This document shows positions 29,153 through 37,751 of a stretch of DNA of 64,000 nt, in pieces. Location of the stretch: positions 186,001-250,000 of the forward strand of contig JAJPHL010000002.1 in assembly GCA_021325275.1 (NCBI GenBank). Reading direction: 5' to 3'. A model generated the notes under the pieces. That model did not search any database and was not told where the DNA came from. It was given only the letters and a program-made list of their open reading frames with translations. How positions within the stretch are numbered: position 1 is the stretch's first letter; every line of letters starts with the position of its first letter. Made by a program: the position numbers and the translations under genes. Source of the DNA: Terriglobia bacterium. Lineage in GTDB: Bacteria > Acidobacteriota > Terriglobia > JAJPHL01.

Positions 29153-30118
29153 ATGGAGGCTCGACGATTTATGCTTTCGAGGTTGATCGCTGGTGTGTTG
29201 TTAGCCGTGTCCTGGTTTGGGCCGGCCTGCTTTGGACAAGCAAAGCAGGAGTTTGAAGTCGCGTCGATCAAAGTGTCGCCGCCGCCCGAGCCGGGACGAT
29301 TCTTCTTTGGTCCGCGCGGCGGACCCGGCACGAGCGATCCCACGCGCTACACTTGCAACAACTGCACGCTCGCGATATTGCTCAACACCGCCTATGATCT
29401 GAAGAACTACCAACTGAAGGCTCCCGCCGATATCAACGCCAATCGTTTCGACATCGCCGCGAGAGTTCCCGAGGGCACGACGAAGGAACAGTTCCGCGTG
29501 ATGCTGCAGAACCTTCTCGCCGACCGTTTCAAAATGGTGGTGCATCGCGAAACGAAAGAGATGCCGGTGTATGAACTCGTTCTCGGCAAGGGCGCGCCGA
29601 AGATGAAAGAATCCGCCGACCAATCGGACACGCCGCCCGACCAGGGGCCGCCGCCACCGCCACCGGGCCCCTTCAAGATCGGCAGCGATGGAATGCCGGA
29701 TTTCCCACCGGGCCGCACAATCATGATGATGATGCCGGGTCGTGCCAAGCTGCAAGCTTTCCGTGAAACCATGACGACCCTGGTGGGCCGCCTCGCTCAA
29801 TCGATGAATAAACCCGTAACCGATGCCACGGGACTCACGAAGAAATACGATTTCACGTTGATCTTTGCGCCCGACACATCGGCTTTCGGCGGCGGTCCGG
29901 GCGGTCCGATCGTTGCCTTCCGCGGTCCAGGGCCCGTGCCCGATGGCGGCGCTGGTGCAGGCGCCGGTGGTGACCGTCCGCCGCTCGACGACGGTCCACT
30001 ATTCCCGCTACTCCCGGCCGCCGTCCAGGAACAGTTGGGTCTTAAGCTGGAATCGAAGAAAGGCAACGTCGATATCGTGGTGGTCGACAAATTCGAGAAG
30101 ACGCCGACGGAGAACTAG
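29153..30118 (+). CDS. TIGR03435 family exported protein
   Basis: A 321-residue protein of the 'soil-associated' TIGR03435 family, expanded in Acidobacteriota. A signal peptide (about residues 7-29) precedes QEFEVASIKVS, the family opening. Further hallmarks are the DRFKMVVHRETKEMPVYELVLGK block, the GRTIMMMMPGRAKLQAFRETM region, PVTDATGLTKKYDFTLIF and, near the end, a C-terminal EQLGLKLESKKGNVDIVVVDKFEKTPTEN. It has Pro/Gly-rich inserts. No function is established for this family. ATG 29171 is an alternative start. A second member lies at 43682-44455. Confidence 0.85.
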   Translation: MEARRFMLSRLIAGVLLAVSWFGPACFGQAKQEFEVASIKVSPPPEPGRFFFGPRGGPGTSDPTRYTCNNCTLAILLNTAYDLKNYQLKAPADINANRFDIAARVPEGTTKEQFRVMLQNLLADRFKMVVHRETKEMPVYELVLGKGAPKMKESADQSDTPPDQGPPPPPPGPFKIGSDGMPDFPPGRTIMMMMPGRAKLQAFRETMTTLVGRLAQSMNKPVTDATGLTKKYDFTLIFAPDTSAFGGGPGGPIVAFRGPGPVPDGGAGAGAGGDRPPLDDGPLFPLLPAAVQEQLGLKLESKKGNVDIVVVDKFEKTPTEN

Positions 30119-30178
30119 AGTAGTGTCCGGCGAGTTCTCGATAGTTTGGTAACCGTGTTGGCCGATGATCAGGTTTGC

Positions 30179-30618
30179 ATCAGGGCACGGCTTCAACCGT
30201 GCCGAGAGCATTCGTTGCGCGCAGGCGCGTTAGCCCCTTGGGAGTCTGTATGACAACGCAGCTCCGAGCCTGCGGCAGCAGGCGGCGCAACGTTAGCCCC
30301 TGGCGAGGCGTTTTTTGCCAAGCCTGGGGTAATCCGTTAGCGTGCCGAGCCTGCGAAGCGGGCGACACAGACAACCGTGCCATCCGATTCGCTTGTGCCG
30401 CCTGCGCTGCAGGCTCGTACTCGAAACAACCGTGTCCCCAGGCTCGGCAAAAAACGCCTCGCCAGGGGCTAACATTGTGCCGCCTGCTGCCGCAGGCTCG
30501 GGGCTGAGTTGTCCCACAGACTATTCAGGGGTTTTAGCCCTTGAAACTCGCGCGGGCGGCGCTAAAAGCCCAGTTTCATCGGCGTCAGAGCTCGGCACGG
30601 TTCAAGCCGGGCCCTGAT
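30179..30618. repeat. REP-like element interrupted by a 280-bp element
   Basis: Outer ends ATCAGGGCACGGCTTCAACC (30179) and GGTTCAAGCCGGGCCCTGAT (ending 30618) are the same inverted termini as in the intact 171-bp element at 53566-53736. The middle, a ttagccccTt ... ggggttttagcc core, is split by the 280-bp inverted repeat at 30243-30522. The 608-bp interval 30119-30727 holds no gene. Confidence 0.75.
30243..30522. repeat. 280-bp palindromic element, copy A (nested)
   Basis: Begins AGTCTGTATGACAAC and ends GTTGTCCCACAGACT. The arms of about 90 bp are near-perfect reverse complements, including CCTGGCGAGGCGTTTTTTGCC and its partner GGCaaaaaacgcctcgccagg. The central 100 bp is less paired. It encodes no convincing protein. 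Copies B (41384-41660) and C (57837-58115) have the same layout. Confidence 0.85.
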
Positions 30619-30727
30619 ACGACGCCGAGCACGATTCCTCCGTCACGATCTTGAAGACCCACACAGCCCACCAATGAAATGCGTCATTGACGCCGCCGAA
30701 GGCGAGGAAGTCGAGCCTCGCCCGGCG

Positions 30728-31351
30728 TCAATTCTGCATCGTCGCTTTGTTGGCCGACGCGGTGGATTTCGTCGCGGTCGCGTCCATCACACTCGTCACG
30801 GCTGTGAACACGGAATGCACGGCGTCCGCGCCGCCGGCGAGCATCGCCGTCGACAATCCTAGGTCCACCATCAGGAAAAAAGTGTGTTGACCCGCTGAAA
30901 GGCTCTTGAACTTGGCGGCGTCGAGAAACGGCTGCAACGCTCGAACACCGGAAATGGCCACGCAGGAGCTGACGAAGACGGACACAAAAAACGCGATCTT
31001 CTGCGTCTTCGCCCGGTACTCATCCAATTTGTCGGAGATGGCTTGTTTTTGCTCGGGCGGCGCCGCCGCCAATGCTTTTTCGAGTTTACTGGCCGTCTCG
31101 TCGCGCCATGGACTCAGCAAAATCTCCACCGAGCGTTCTACGACTGAGGCCGCCAGCGCCAGCGGTGCGAGCATCGCCGCGAGATCTTGAATCTTGAAAT
31201 TGAAATTCACGCACTCCCAGGGAAAGAAGAACGCGTAAACGATAAGCAATACGACAAAGGCTGCTCCAAAAAGCACGATCGGAGCCTTTGTCGCGATCGA
31301 AACCGTTTGGTTGACCGGCGGGACGCCGGCAGGTGGGTTTTGGTCAGGCAT
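30728..31351 (-). CDS. Membrane protein of unknown function
   Basis: A 207-residue protein with one strong transmembrane segment at residues 25-45 (IVLFGAAFVVLLIVYAFFFPW), a second hydrophobic stretch at about 57-74, a charged Lys/Glu-rich linker (100-118), a third segment (about 119-135) and a C-terminal hydrophobic part (about 160-190). No domain is recognised. The linker has the heptad-like pattern of a coiled coil. ATG at 31351. It is convergent with the repeat-filled region and upstream of the alginate-lyase-family gene on the same strand. Confidence 0.65.
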   Translation of the reverse strand: MPDQNPPAGVPPVNQTVSIATKAPIVLFGAAFVVLLIVYAFFFPWECVNFNFKIQDLAAMLAPLALAASVVERSVEILLSPWRDETASKLEKALAAAPPEQKQAISDKLDEYRAKTQKIAFFVSVFVSSCVAISGVRALQPFLDAAKFKSLSAGQHTFFLMVDLGLSTAMLAGGADAVHSVFTAVTSVMDATATKSTASANKATMQN

Positions 31352-31431
31352 GGGTTTTGCTCCTGGGCCGTAAAAGGCTTCTTCTCAAAAAACGACATTG
31401 GTCAAGAAAACCCTTCTTTGTCGTTTGAGGA

Positions 31432-32613
31432 TCATACCCACAACACAGGCTGGCGGATAAAGAAATTGCGGATCACTTCTTCCACGTCGGAATCAGCGGG
31501 CAGCGTCTTCCACAAGTCGATGTAACTCGGCTCGTGCAGCGCGATGCCGCCGAACAACAGCGACGTTTGGCGCATCGGCCATTCTTTGTCGTACATCACG
31601 TCGGGCGGCAGCGGCCATTTCTTCTTGTCGCGGATGAATGGGACCATGTAGGCCATCGCCAGGCGCATCCCGCGGCCGTCTTGCAGTGAAAAACTCCAGA
31701 GATCGTCTTGTTCGGTCGAGAGAATCTGGCAACATGCCGACATCGCTTCCAAGTTGAAGAGGGAATACCCGTAGGGTTTCGTGCGGCGCAGTTCCTGCGG
31801 AAAACTTCCGTCGGTCGAGATTTGCCTGGGGACAAAAACGTTTTTGAAGCGCTCGCGGCACTCCTTCAGCAGATATTCGTTGCCGGTGAAGCGCGAAAAC
31901 TGCGCCGTCTGTACCGTGAAACACGTGGCGTGATTATTCGCAGCGTCGCGCTCGGCGATTCCGTACGGGTGCGTATTCATCCAGTGCGTGTATTCACTGA
32001 ACCAGTCGCGCACCTCCTTCAGTTTTGGACCAAATACCAGCGACTTCGCCAGTAACTCGGCGGCGCGCGCCACTTCCACCAAGTGCAGCGTGTCGATGAT
32101 CCCCGTGCCGCGGCCCGTGAATCGCCCTTGGATGGCCTGCGCATAGAGCAGGCTGGGGTTCATCATCGTGTCGTCGTTCACGAACCAGGCGTTCAAGTGC
32201 GTGATCGCGGCTTCGGCGTACTTGGGCTGCTGCGTGACCTTCCACGCCGCCGTCAGCGCCGGCACGATCAGGCTCAAGCGGCGCATGGCGCGGCGGTGAT
32301 CCTCGAAATTCTCGGGATTCGACATGCCGTCGCGCTGGATGTACGGCGCTTTCGGGTCTTTCGGGTCGGGCCACCAGTAATCGCCTTCGGAAAAATAGTC
32401 GTGCCGGCCGCCGGCACTGCGGGGAGAGTACGCGGCCGTGACGGTGATCGGCTTTTCCTTGAGATACCGGTCGGCGGCCGTGAGAATGCGTTTCTTGTCG
32501 ATGGCCGCGCAGTCGTCGAAGTCGAAGGGCTTTTCCGGCTTTTTCTTTTTCTGGGCGGCGGCCGCGGCGACCCACGCCAGCCCACCGATTTCTAGAAACA
32601 CGCGCCGGTTCAT
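31432..32613 (-). CDS. Alginate-lyase-family exported polysaccharide lyase
   Basis: A 393-residue protein matching the alginate lyase family (alpha/alpha toroid). An MNRRVFLEIGGLAWVAAAAAQ signal of Tat-like type starts at 32613. Hallmarks are SPRSAGGRHDYFSEGDYWWPD near residue 60, EDHRRAMRRL, and the active-site NNHATCFTVQ near residue 218 with a later tyrosine in KPYGYSLFNLEA. It cleaves uronate polysaccharides by beta-elimination in the periplasm or outside. Acidobacterial members are many and substrates vary. It is divergent from lysA with only 20 bp between starts. Confidence 0.85.
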   Translation of the reverse strand: MNRRVFLEIGGLAWVAAAAAQKKKKPEKPFDFDDCAAIDKKRILTAADRYLKEKPITVTAAYSPRSAGGRHDYFSEGDYWWPDPKDPKAPYIQRDGMSNPENFEDHRRAMRRLSLIVPALTAAWKVTQQPKYAEAAITHLNAWFVNDDTMMNPSLLYAQAIQGRFTGRGTGIIDTLHLVEVARAAELLAKSLVFGPKLKEVRDWFSEYTHWMNTHPYGIAERDAANNHATCFTVQTAQFSRFTGNEYLLKECRERFKNVFVPRQISTDGSFPQELRRTKPYGYSLFNLEAMSACCQILSTEQDDLWSFSLQDGRGMRLAMAYMVPFIRDKKKWPLPPDVMYDKEWPMRQTSLLFGGIALHEPSYIDLWKTLPADSDVEEVIRNFFIRQPVLWV

Positions 32614-32633
32614 GACATACAATTTACTCCGCA

Positions 32634-33884
32634 ATGCCCCACGGATTCCAGTATCTGCGCGGACGCCTCCACGCCGAGAGCGCGCCGCTGGAGAAGATCG
32701 CCCACCGTTTCGGCACGCCGTGCTACGTCTACAGCCGCGCGGTGATCGAGCACAATTTCAAACGCTTCGACCAAGCCTTTGGCCGATATCCCCACATGGT
32801 TTGTTACGCCGTGAAGGCGTGCTCGAACCTTTCGATCCTGCGATTGCTGGCCCGGCAGGGAGCCGGCTTCGATATCGTCTCGGGCGGCGAGTTGTATCGT
32901 GTCCTGAAAGCCGGCGGGAAGCCGGCCCAGATCGTTTTCTCCGGCGTCGGCAAGACCGCGGAGGAGATCGACACGGCGCTCCACTCGGGCATTCTCAAGT
33001 TCAACGTGGAGTCGGAAGGCGAGCTGGACATTCTCGCGCAACGCGCTGCACGTTTGAAGAAGCGTGCACGCGTGGCCTTGCGCGTGAACCCCGACGTGGC
33101 GACCGAAACGCATCCCTACATTTCCACCGGACTTCATGAACACAAGTTCGGCGTGGAGATGAAAGTGGCCGAACGCCTTTACCACAAAGCCGCATCGATG
33201 AAGGGAATCGAAGCGGCGGGCGTGAGCTGTCATATCGGATCTCAATTGCTCGATTTCGCGCCGCTGCTCGAGGCCCTCGACCGCCTGCTGGCGCTGGCCT
33301 TGCGACTGAAAGAGGCGGGCCTGCCTATCCGTTACCTCGATATCGGAGGAGGACTCGGCGTGCCGTATCGCTCCGGAGACCAGCGCCCCGATCCCGCCGC
33401 GTACGTGAAGCATATTCTCGCCAAGGTCGAAGGCGCGGGACTGGAAGTGATCGTCGAGCCGGGACGCTCGATCGTCGCCGAGTCCGGCGTGCTGTTGACT
33501 CGCGTGATCTATCGGAAGACCAATGGATCAAAGCATTTCGTGATCGTCGACGGCGCCATGAACGACCTGATCCGCCCGGCGCTGTACCAGGCGTATCACC
33601 GCATTCTGCCGATCAAGCAAGTGAACGAGCGCGAGGCCACGATTACCGCCGACCTTGTGGGCCCCGTCTGCGAAACCGGCGATTTCCTGGCCAAGGGGCG
33701 CTCGATTCCGGTGGTTGAACCGGGCGATTTGTTGGCTTTTGCTACAGCCGGGGCCTACGGATCGGTGCTGGGATCCAACTACAATGCGCGCCCGCGCGCA
33801 GCAGAAGTCCTGGTAGAGGGAAGCAGGGCCAAGCTGATCCGGAAGCGGGAGACGTTGGCCGATTTAATCCGGAACGAAACTTAA
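32634..33884 (+). CDS. lysA: Diaminopimelate decarboxylase
   Basis: A 416-residue PLP enzyme that makes L-lysine from meso-diaminopimelate. The PLP lysine is Lys61 in CYAVKACSN. The fold-III motifs GFDIVSGGEL, HIGSQLLD, YLDIGGGLGVPY and VEPGRSIV (phosphate site) are intact, and GPVCETGDFLAK supplies the second-subunit cysteine. Length is normal. It starts 20 bp from the divergent lyase gene, so the promoters must overlap. Confidence 0.96.
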   Translation: MPHGFQYLRGRLHAESAPLEKIAHRFGTPCYVYSRAVIEHNFKRFDQAFGRYPHMVCYAVKACSNLSILRLLARQGAGFDIVSGGELYRVLKAGGKPAQIVFSGVGKTAEEIDTALHSGILKFNVESEGELDILAQRAARLKKRARVALRVNPDVATETHPYISTGLHEHKFGVEMKVAERLYHKAASMKGIEAAGVSCHIGSQLLDFAPLLEALDRLLALALRLKEAGLPIRYLDIGGGLGVPYRSGDQRPDPAAYVKHILAKVEGAGLEVIVEPGRSIVAESGVLLTRVIYRKTNGSKHFVIVDGAMNDLIRPALYQAYHRILPIKQVNEREATITADLVGPVCETGDFLAKGRSIPVVEPGDLLAFATAGAYGSVLGSNYNARPRAAEVLVEGSRAKLIRKRETLADLIRNET

Positions 33885-33970
33885 CGTGTCAATATTGCAC
33901 GGTGTGTCCATTAGAAAAGAATAACTTACCGGCCTCGCCCGGCGCTTTTAGCCTATTCCCAAAGAAGGAC

Positions 33971-33999
33971 TTGACAAGCTAAGCCGTTCAAAGTACAAT
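33971..33999 (+). promoter_or_regulatory. Strong sigma-70 promoter of the zinc-ribbon gene
   Basis: Perfect TTGACA (33971-33976), 17-bp spacer, TACAAT (33994-33999). Transcription would begin near 34006 and give a leader of about 220 nt before the ATG at 34226. Confidence 0.8.
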
Positions 34000-34016
34000 C
34001 CCTGACATCGTTTTCA

Positions 34017-34036
34017 CCATCCGCGTCTGCGGATGG
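34017..34036 (+). promoter_or_regulatory. Perfect 8-bp hairpin at the start of the leader
   Basis: CCATCCGC pairs with GCGGATGG across a GTCT loop, about 10 nt after the predicted transcript start. The same stem with a TATC loop lies at 39039-39058. It could protect the 5' end of the mRNA. The rest of the 341-bp interval 33885-34225 shows no convincing gene. Confidence 0.6.
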
Positions 34037-34225
34037 TTCAGCTTTGGCCCACTTTTTGCAACTAAACCCTTGGTTGTTGCGTCTAGATGGTCTGAAGGAA
34101 GAGGAAAAGAGCCTTCTTCCTGCTGAATGTCAGGGCGATTTTCTCGCCTTGAGCATGGCAGGAGACGTGCTTATACCGAATCCGAGAAGAAGCGAGAACA
34201 AATCGCTCGAAAGGAGGTTGTTTTT

Positions 34226-34426
34226 ATGCCAGCTACCGTTTTGGAAGGTGTGAAGTCGTTTGGAAAGGTGTACTGCACGCTCTGCACGCGCACTGTGGAC
34301 GCTGAGGTGATGGTGCAAGCGAACATGGTGTACCGCAAGGCGAACTTGCGTGTGGTCTCCGGACAGAAGTGCCCGCGTTGCTCTTCATCGTTGGACGCGG
34401 CTTTCGTGGTCGGGCCGAGCAACTAA
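34226..34426 (+). CDS. 66-residue zinc-ribbon protein
   Basis: A small protein with two CxxC knuckles: VYCTLCTR (residues 15-22) and KCPRCSSS (48-55), spaced about 30 residues. It therefore binds one zinc ion in a ribbon fold. Between them is MVQANMVYRKANLRVV. No enzyme motif. AAGGAGG at 34211-34217, 8 bases before ATG, makes this start clear; the frame is open further upstream, but without a ribosome site. A strong promoter and a long leader suggest high, regulated expression. The function is unknown; small ribbons of this kind often bind RNA, ribosomes or RNA polymerase. Confidence 0.8.
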   Translation: MPATVLEGVKSFGKVYCTLCTRTVDAEVMVQANMVYRKANLRVVSGQKCPRCSSSLDAAFVVGPSN

Positions 34427-34591
34427 CGTTGAGTTAGTTGTTCGTCCCGGACGCGGGGCCTCGCCGCGCGAGTTGAAACGCGGCGAAAAGCGTTCCGCAC
34501 CTGCATTCTTTTCGCGCCAAAAGAAAATCTCCATTGCGATCTTTGGATCGCTTGGAAGGGGTGTGCGCTGGGTGAGCAACGGCGAATGAGT

Positions 34592-37123
34592 CTAATCGTA
34601 GCGCAAGGCTGACAGCGGCTCGATCCGCGTGGCGCGTCGCGCCGGCAAATAGCCGGCCATGAACGTCACCAACGCCAGCAGCATGCTTGCGCCCGCCACC
34701 ACCAACGGATTCCATCCCGTGATGTTCAACAGTTGATCGCCCATTTGATTCTGAATGACGCCGCCGGCGGGGAACCACGCCACGAGCGCCACGATCATCC
34801 CGATACCTGCGAGAACAACCGCTTCGCGCAACACCAAATGCTGCACTTGACCGGGCGTCGCCCCGAGCGCCATGCGAATGCCGATCTCGCGCGTGCGCCG
34901 GACCACCAAGTAAGCCATCACTCCGTACAATCCCACCGCGGCGAGTAGCGTCGCGAGCGCGCCGAACAACATCGACAGCGTCGAGACCAGATGTTCGACA
35001 TACAGCGTTTCGTCGATCTGGCGATCGAGCGTCTTGATGTCGAACACGGGCAGATCGGCGTCAAGCGCCGACACTTGCCCTCGGGCTTCCGCTACCAGCG
35101 ACGCCGTGTCGCGCAGCACTTTTGGGCGAGTCCGCAAGTAATACGTCAGACCCCCGACGTCTGAAACTTGAGCGTACGGAAAATACATCGTGCTTTCCGG
35201 CGTCTCGCGCAGATCCCTGTACTTCGTGTCGGCGACCACACCGACAATCTGCATTTCCGTCTTGGCGGCGCCCGCGAGACGAAACGTTTTTCCGAGGACA
35301 TTGCCGCCCGGCACGCCGGCAAAAAATTGTCGCACGAACGCTTGATTCACCACCACCACGCGCAGCGAGTGCGCGTTGTCCTGCGGCGTGAAGTCGCGCC
35401 CCATCACGAGCGGCAATCCCATCATGGTGAAAAATCCCGGCGACACGTTATTGCGGTACGGCGAGGTGCGTTCTCCCTCGCTGCGCACGTGTCCGGGCAC
35501 TTCGATGCCGGATTGCGCGCCGTCGCCCGACAGCACCGCAACGTCGGCCGCGGCCACGCCTTCCACACCGGGCATGGCGGCGAGATTGTCCTGAAGCTGG
35601 CGGTAGAATTCCTGCATCTTCGCGTCGCTGTAGCCGTTCAAGCGCGGCTGCACGGAAAATGTCAGTAAGTGATCGGTGCGGAATCCGGCGCTGAGGTTCT
35701 TCAGATTTCGCAGACCATACGTGAAAAGTCCCGCACAGATCAGCAACAAGAGCGATAGCGCCACTTGCGCGATCACCAGACCTTTGCGCAATCGCATGTG
35801 CGCGCGTCCGCCCATTACGTTGGCGGCTTGCTCCTTCAGCATCGTGGCCAAACTTCCGCGCGACGCTTGCAGCGCCGGCGCGAGTCCGAAGACGAATCCG
35901 GAAATCAACGAAACGCCCAGCGTGAACAACAACACGCGCGCGTCGGGCTGCGCGGTGAGTCCTTGTGTCGAGAGATCGCCGGGTAGAATGCCGAGGATCA
36001 CGTCGCCGAGCCAATAGGCCAAGAGCACGCCAAATGCTCCGCCGGTAGACGAAATCACCAGGCTTTCGACAATCACTTGGCGGAACAAGCGCCCGCGTCC
36101 CGCGCCTAACGCCTGATAAATCGCGATTTCCTTTTGTCGCGCCGCCGATCGCGCCACCATCAGGCTCGCGACGTTCGCGCACGCGATCAACAAAAGCAGC
36201 AGCACCATTCCCGAAAGGATCGCGAGACCGCTGGAGAGCTCGTCGGGCGCATTGGAAATCCCGGAGGCGCCGGACAGCAATCGCAGGTGTTGATTTTGAT
36301 AGGCCTCGCGCACTCTCGCGGAAAACGAAGGCAGATTCTTCAGTTCTTGCTCGAGAATCGGGCGCCAGTAGACGGTAGCGGCGGCTTGCGTTTGCGCGAC
36401 GGTCGCGCCGGGCTTCAAGCGCGCGAAAATATTGAGCCAATATGCCTGGCGATCATCGAAGTCACGCCGGCCTTTGTACAGCTCCGCGTGCATCATCGTA
36501 GGCACGTAGACCGAAGGCCGCTCGGTGATGCCGACGCCGTGAAAATCCTTGGGCATGATGCCGACAATCGTCATGGGCTGCGCGTTCATCAGCACGGTTT
36601 GATTCAACACGCCGGTGTCGCCGCCGAAGCGCGTTTTCCAATAGCCGTAATCGAGCACGGCCACCGGATGCGCGCCGGGCGTGCGGTCGTCTTCGGGCAA
36701 TAGCGTGCGTCCGATAATCGCTTGCGCGCCGAGCACTTCGAAATACGTTCCCGAGACCATCTCGCCCGAAACGCGATCGGTTTGCCCGTGCCACGCGACC
36801 GCCACTTCGATCGGCGCGCGCGCCATCACGCCGTCGAATACCTTGCTGTCGCGGAAATCGCGATATGTGGGATACGTAAACGTGACATCCGACCCGTAAG
36901 CCGTGCTCATCCATCCATGACGCGGTCCGTCGGCGTTGAAGAACACGAGCCGTCCGGGATCTTTCACCGGCAGGGAGCGCAACAGCGCTTGGTCGAGCAG
37001 GCTGAAGACGGCGGTGTTGGCGCCAATGCCGAGGCCAATGGAAATGATCGCGACGAACGCAAATTGCGGCGCTTTTCGCAAGCGGCGCAGCGAGAGTCGA
37101 ATGTCTTGCCAAAGCGTATCCAT
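34592..37123 (-). CDS. ADOP/MacB-type FtsX permease
   Basis: An 843-residue permease of the acidobacterial duplicated orphan permease type. It opens DTLWQDIRLSLRRLRKAPQF, followed by a first membrane helix (ISIGLGIGANTAVFSLLDQ) and a MacB periplasmic core. Then come two FtsX permease domains (about residues 375-490 and 725-840) holding RTREIGIRMALGATPGQV at the second. About 8 transmembrane helices in total. No ATPase gene is adjacent, which is why the group is called orphan. It may export peptides or lipoproteins using a shared ATPase; that is not known. ATG at 37123. Confidence 0.88.
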   Translation of the reverse strand: MDTLWQDIRLSLRRLRKAPQFAFVAIISIGLGIGANTAVFSLLDQALLRSLPVKDPGRLVFFNADGPRHGWMSTAYGSDVTFTYPTYRDFRDSKVFDGVMARAPIEVAVAWHGQTDRVSGEMVSGTYFEVLGAQAIIGRTLLPEDDRTPGAHPVAVLDYGYWKTRFGGDTGVLNQTVLMNAQPMTIVGIMPKDFHGVGITERPSVYVPTMMHAELYKGRRDFDDRQAYWLNIFARLKPGATVAQTQAAATVYWRPILEQELKNLPSFSARVREAYQNQHLRLLSGASGISNAPDELSSGLAILSGMVLLLLLIACANVASLMVARSAARQKEIAIYQALGAGRGRLFRQVIVESLVISSTGGAFGVLLAYWLGDVILGILPGDLSTQGLTAQPDARVLLFTLGVSLISGFVFGLAPALQASRGSLATMLKEQAANVMGGRAHMRLRKGLVIAQVALSLLLLICAGLFTYGLRNLKNLSAGFRTDHLLTFSVQPRLNGYSDAKMQEFYRQLQDNLAAMPGVEGVAAADVAVLSGDGAQSGIEVPGHVRSEGERTSPYRNNVSPGFFTMMGLPLVMGRDFTPQDNAHSLRVVVVNQAFVRQFFAGVPGGNVLGKTFRLAGAAKTEMQIVGVVADTKYRDLRETPESTMYFPYAQVSDVGGLTYYLRTRPKVLRDTASLVAEARGQVSALDADLPVFDIKTLDRQIDETLYVEHLVSTLSMLFGALATLLAAVGLYGVMAYLVVRRTREIGIRMALGATPGQVQHLVLREAVVLAGIGMIVALVAWFPAGGVIQNQMGDQLLNITGWNPLVVAGASMLLALVTFMAGYLPARRATRIEPLSALRYD

Positions 37124-37214
37124 AACGAAGTGGATGGTGCATCCCGATTGCCAGTGCAAACCACTGATTCTGTGGAGGTGACTCGCGACTCGTGTCCGGT
37201 AGTGGGAAAAAACC

Positions 37215-37290
37215 TTACCGCCGATGAACGCCGATAAACGCAGATAGATCGGTCGTTTCTATCGGCGTTCATCTGCGTTCATCTGCGGTT
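37215..37290. repeat. Inverted-repeat hairpin of the 'CAGATGAACGCAGAT' family
   Basis: TACCGCCGATGAACGCCGATAAACGCAGATAGA pairs imperfectly with TATCGGCGTTCATCTGCG...CATCTGCGGT around a short loop. Related words occur at 14067-14092 and at the glnD 3' end (24988-25009). Confidence 0.8.
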
Positions 37291-37329
37291 GCATTTGTTT
37301 TGTCCGTGCCTCGAACTATATAGTGCCAC

Positions 37330-37358
37330 TTGACAATTTCACAGCCTTCTGCTACTTT
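37330..37358 (+). promoter_or_regulatory. Strong sigma-70 promoter of the SPFH leader
   Basis: TTGACA (37330-37335), 17-bp spacer, TACTTT (37353-37358). The transcript would run through a tRNA-like fold and two hairpins to the SPFH gene, a leader of about 500 nt. Confidence 0.75.
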
Positions 37359-37468
37359 TACACTGGAGGGAAATTCACACATGGTCGCCGAATTCAGAGA
37401 TTCCCAAAGTCTCGTAGGCGCGGATCCGATCGGAACCCGCGTGCCGGCGGCTACGTGTTTCCCGCCTC

Positions 37469-37538
37469 ACGGACATAGCTCAAGGGTAGAGCAACAGCTT
37501 AACGGCTGTGGGTTACGGGTTCGAATCCCGTTTTCCGA
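37469..37538 (+). ncRNA. tRNA-like structure (degenerate or specialised)
   Basis: A cloverleaf can be drawn: D-arm GCTC-AAGGGTA-GAGC, T-arm ACGGG-TTCGAAT-CCCGT, a 5-nt variable loop, and anticodon-type stem ACAGC/GCTGT. The loop of that stem is TTAACG, 6 nt instead of 7 (8 nt with a 4-bp stem). The acceptor ACGGACA/TTTCCGA has two mismatches, and no CCA is encoded. It is therefore not a standard elongator tRNA. It lies about 105 nt downstream of a strong promoter. Either a decaying tRNA or a tRNA mimic in an mRNA leader. Confidence 0.45.
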
Positions 37539-37574
37539 CTCAATCGCTGCTGCTAACAGCGACTCCTAAACAGT

Positions 37575-37751
37575 GAACCGGGCCATGCTTCGCAGGTCCT
37601 GATCCGGTTCTCTTCGGAGATCCGGTAAGGGAACCAAGCGGCTTTGCGGCCCTGATTCTTCCCCGAAACTGTCAGTCTCTAGAATTCGTGCGATCGGTCG
37701 CACGCGCACTTTCACGCGGCATTTCCGCGCGTGATGTGCAACGCGACCGAT
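37575..37751 (+). ncRNA. Structured leader segment with alternative hairpins
   Basis: A hairpin at 37604-37625 (CCGGTTCTC-TTCG-GAGATCCGG) has the stable cUUCGg tetraloop and one T-T mismatch. Its 5' half, CCGGTTC, can instead pair perfectly with GAACCGG at 37575-37581. Further on, a 59-nt hairpin (37693-37751) has ATCGGTCGC/GCGACCGAT ends and long inner pairing (GCAC/GTGC, TTCACGCG/CGCGTGA). Mutually exclusive pairings suggest a switch. It matches no riboswitch class that I recognise. Confidence 0.45.

Noticed and set aside
34044-34253. 69-residue reading frame in the leader of the zinc-ribbon gene
   Set aside because: It starts at a TTG without a ribosome site and overlaps the better supported ATG 34226.
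37381-37569. Reading frame with GGAGGG and ATG 37381 through the tRNA-like element, possibly a short peptide or tmRNA tag
   Set aside because: The frame passes through the whole tRNA-like fold and ends in AAANSDS, not in a tag ending ALAA. The elements of a tmRNA (5' half acceptor, pseudoknots) are not seen. I regard it as incidental.
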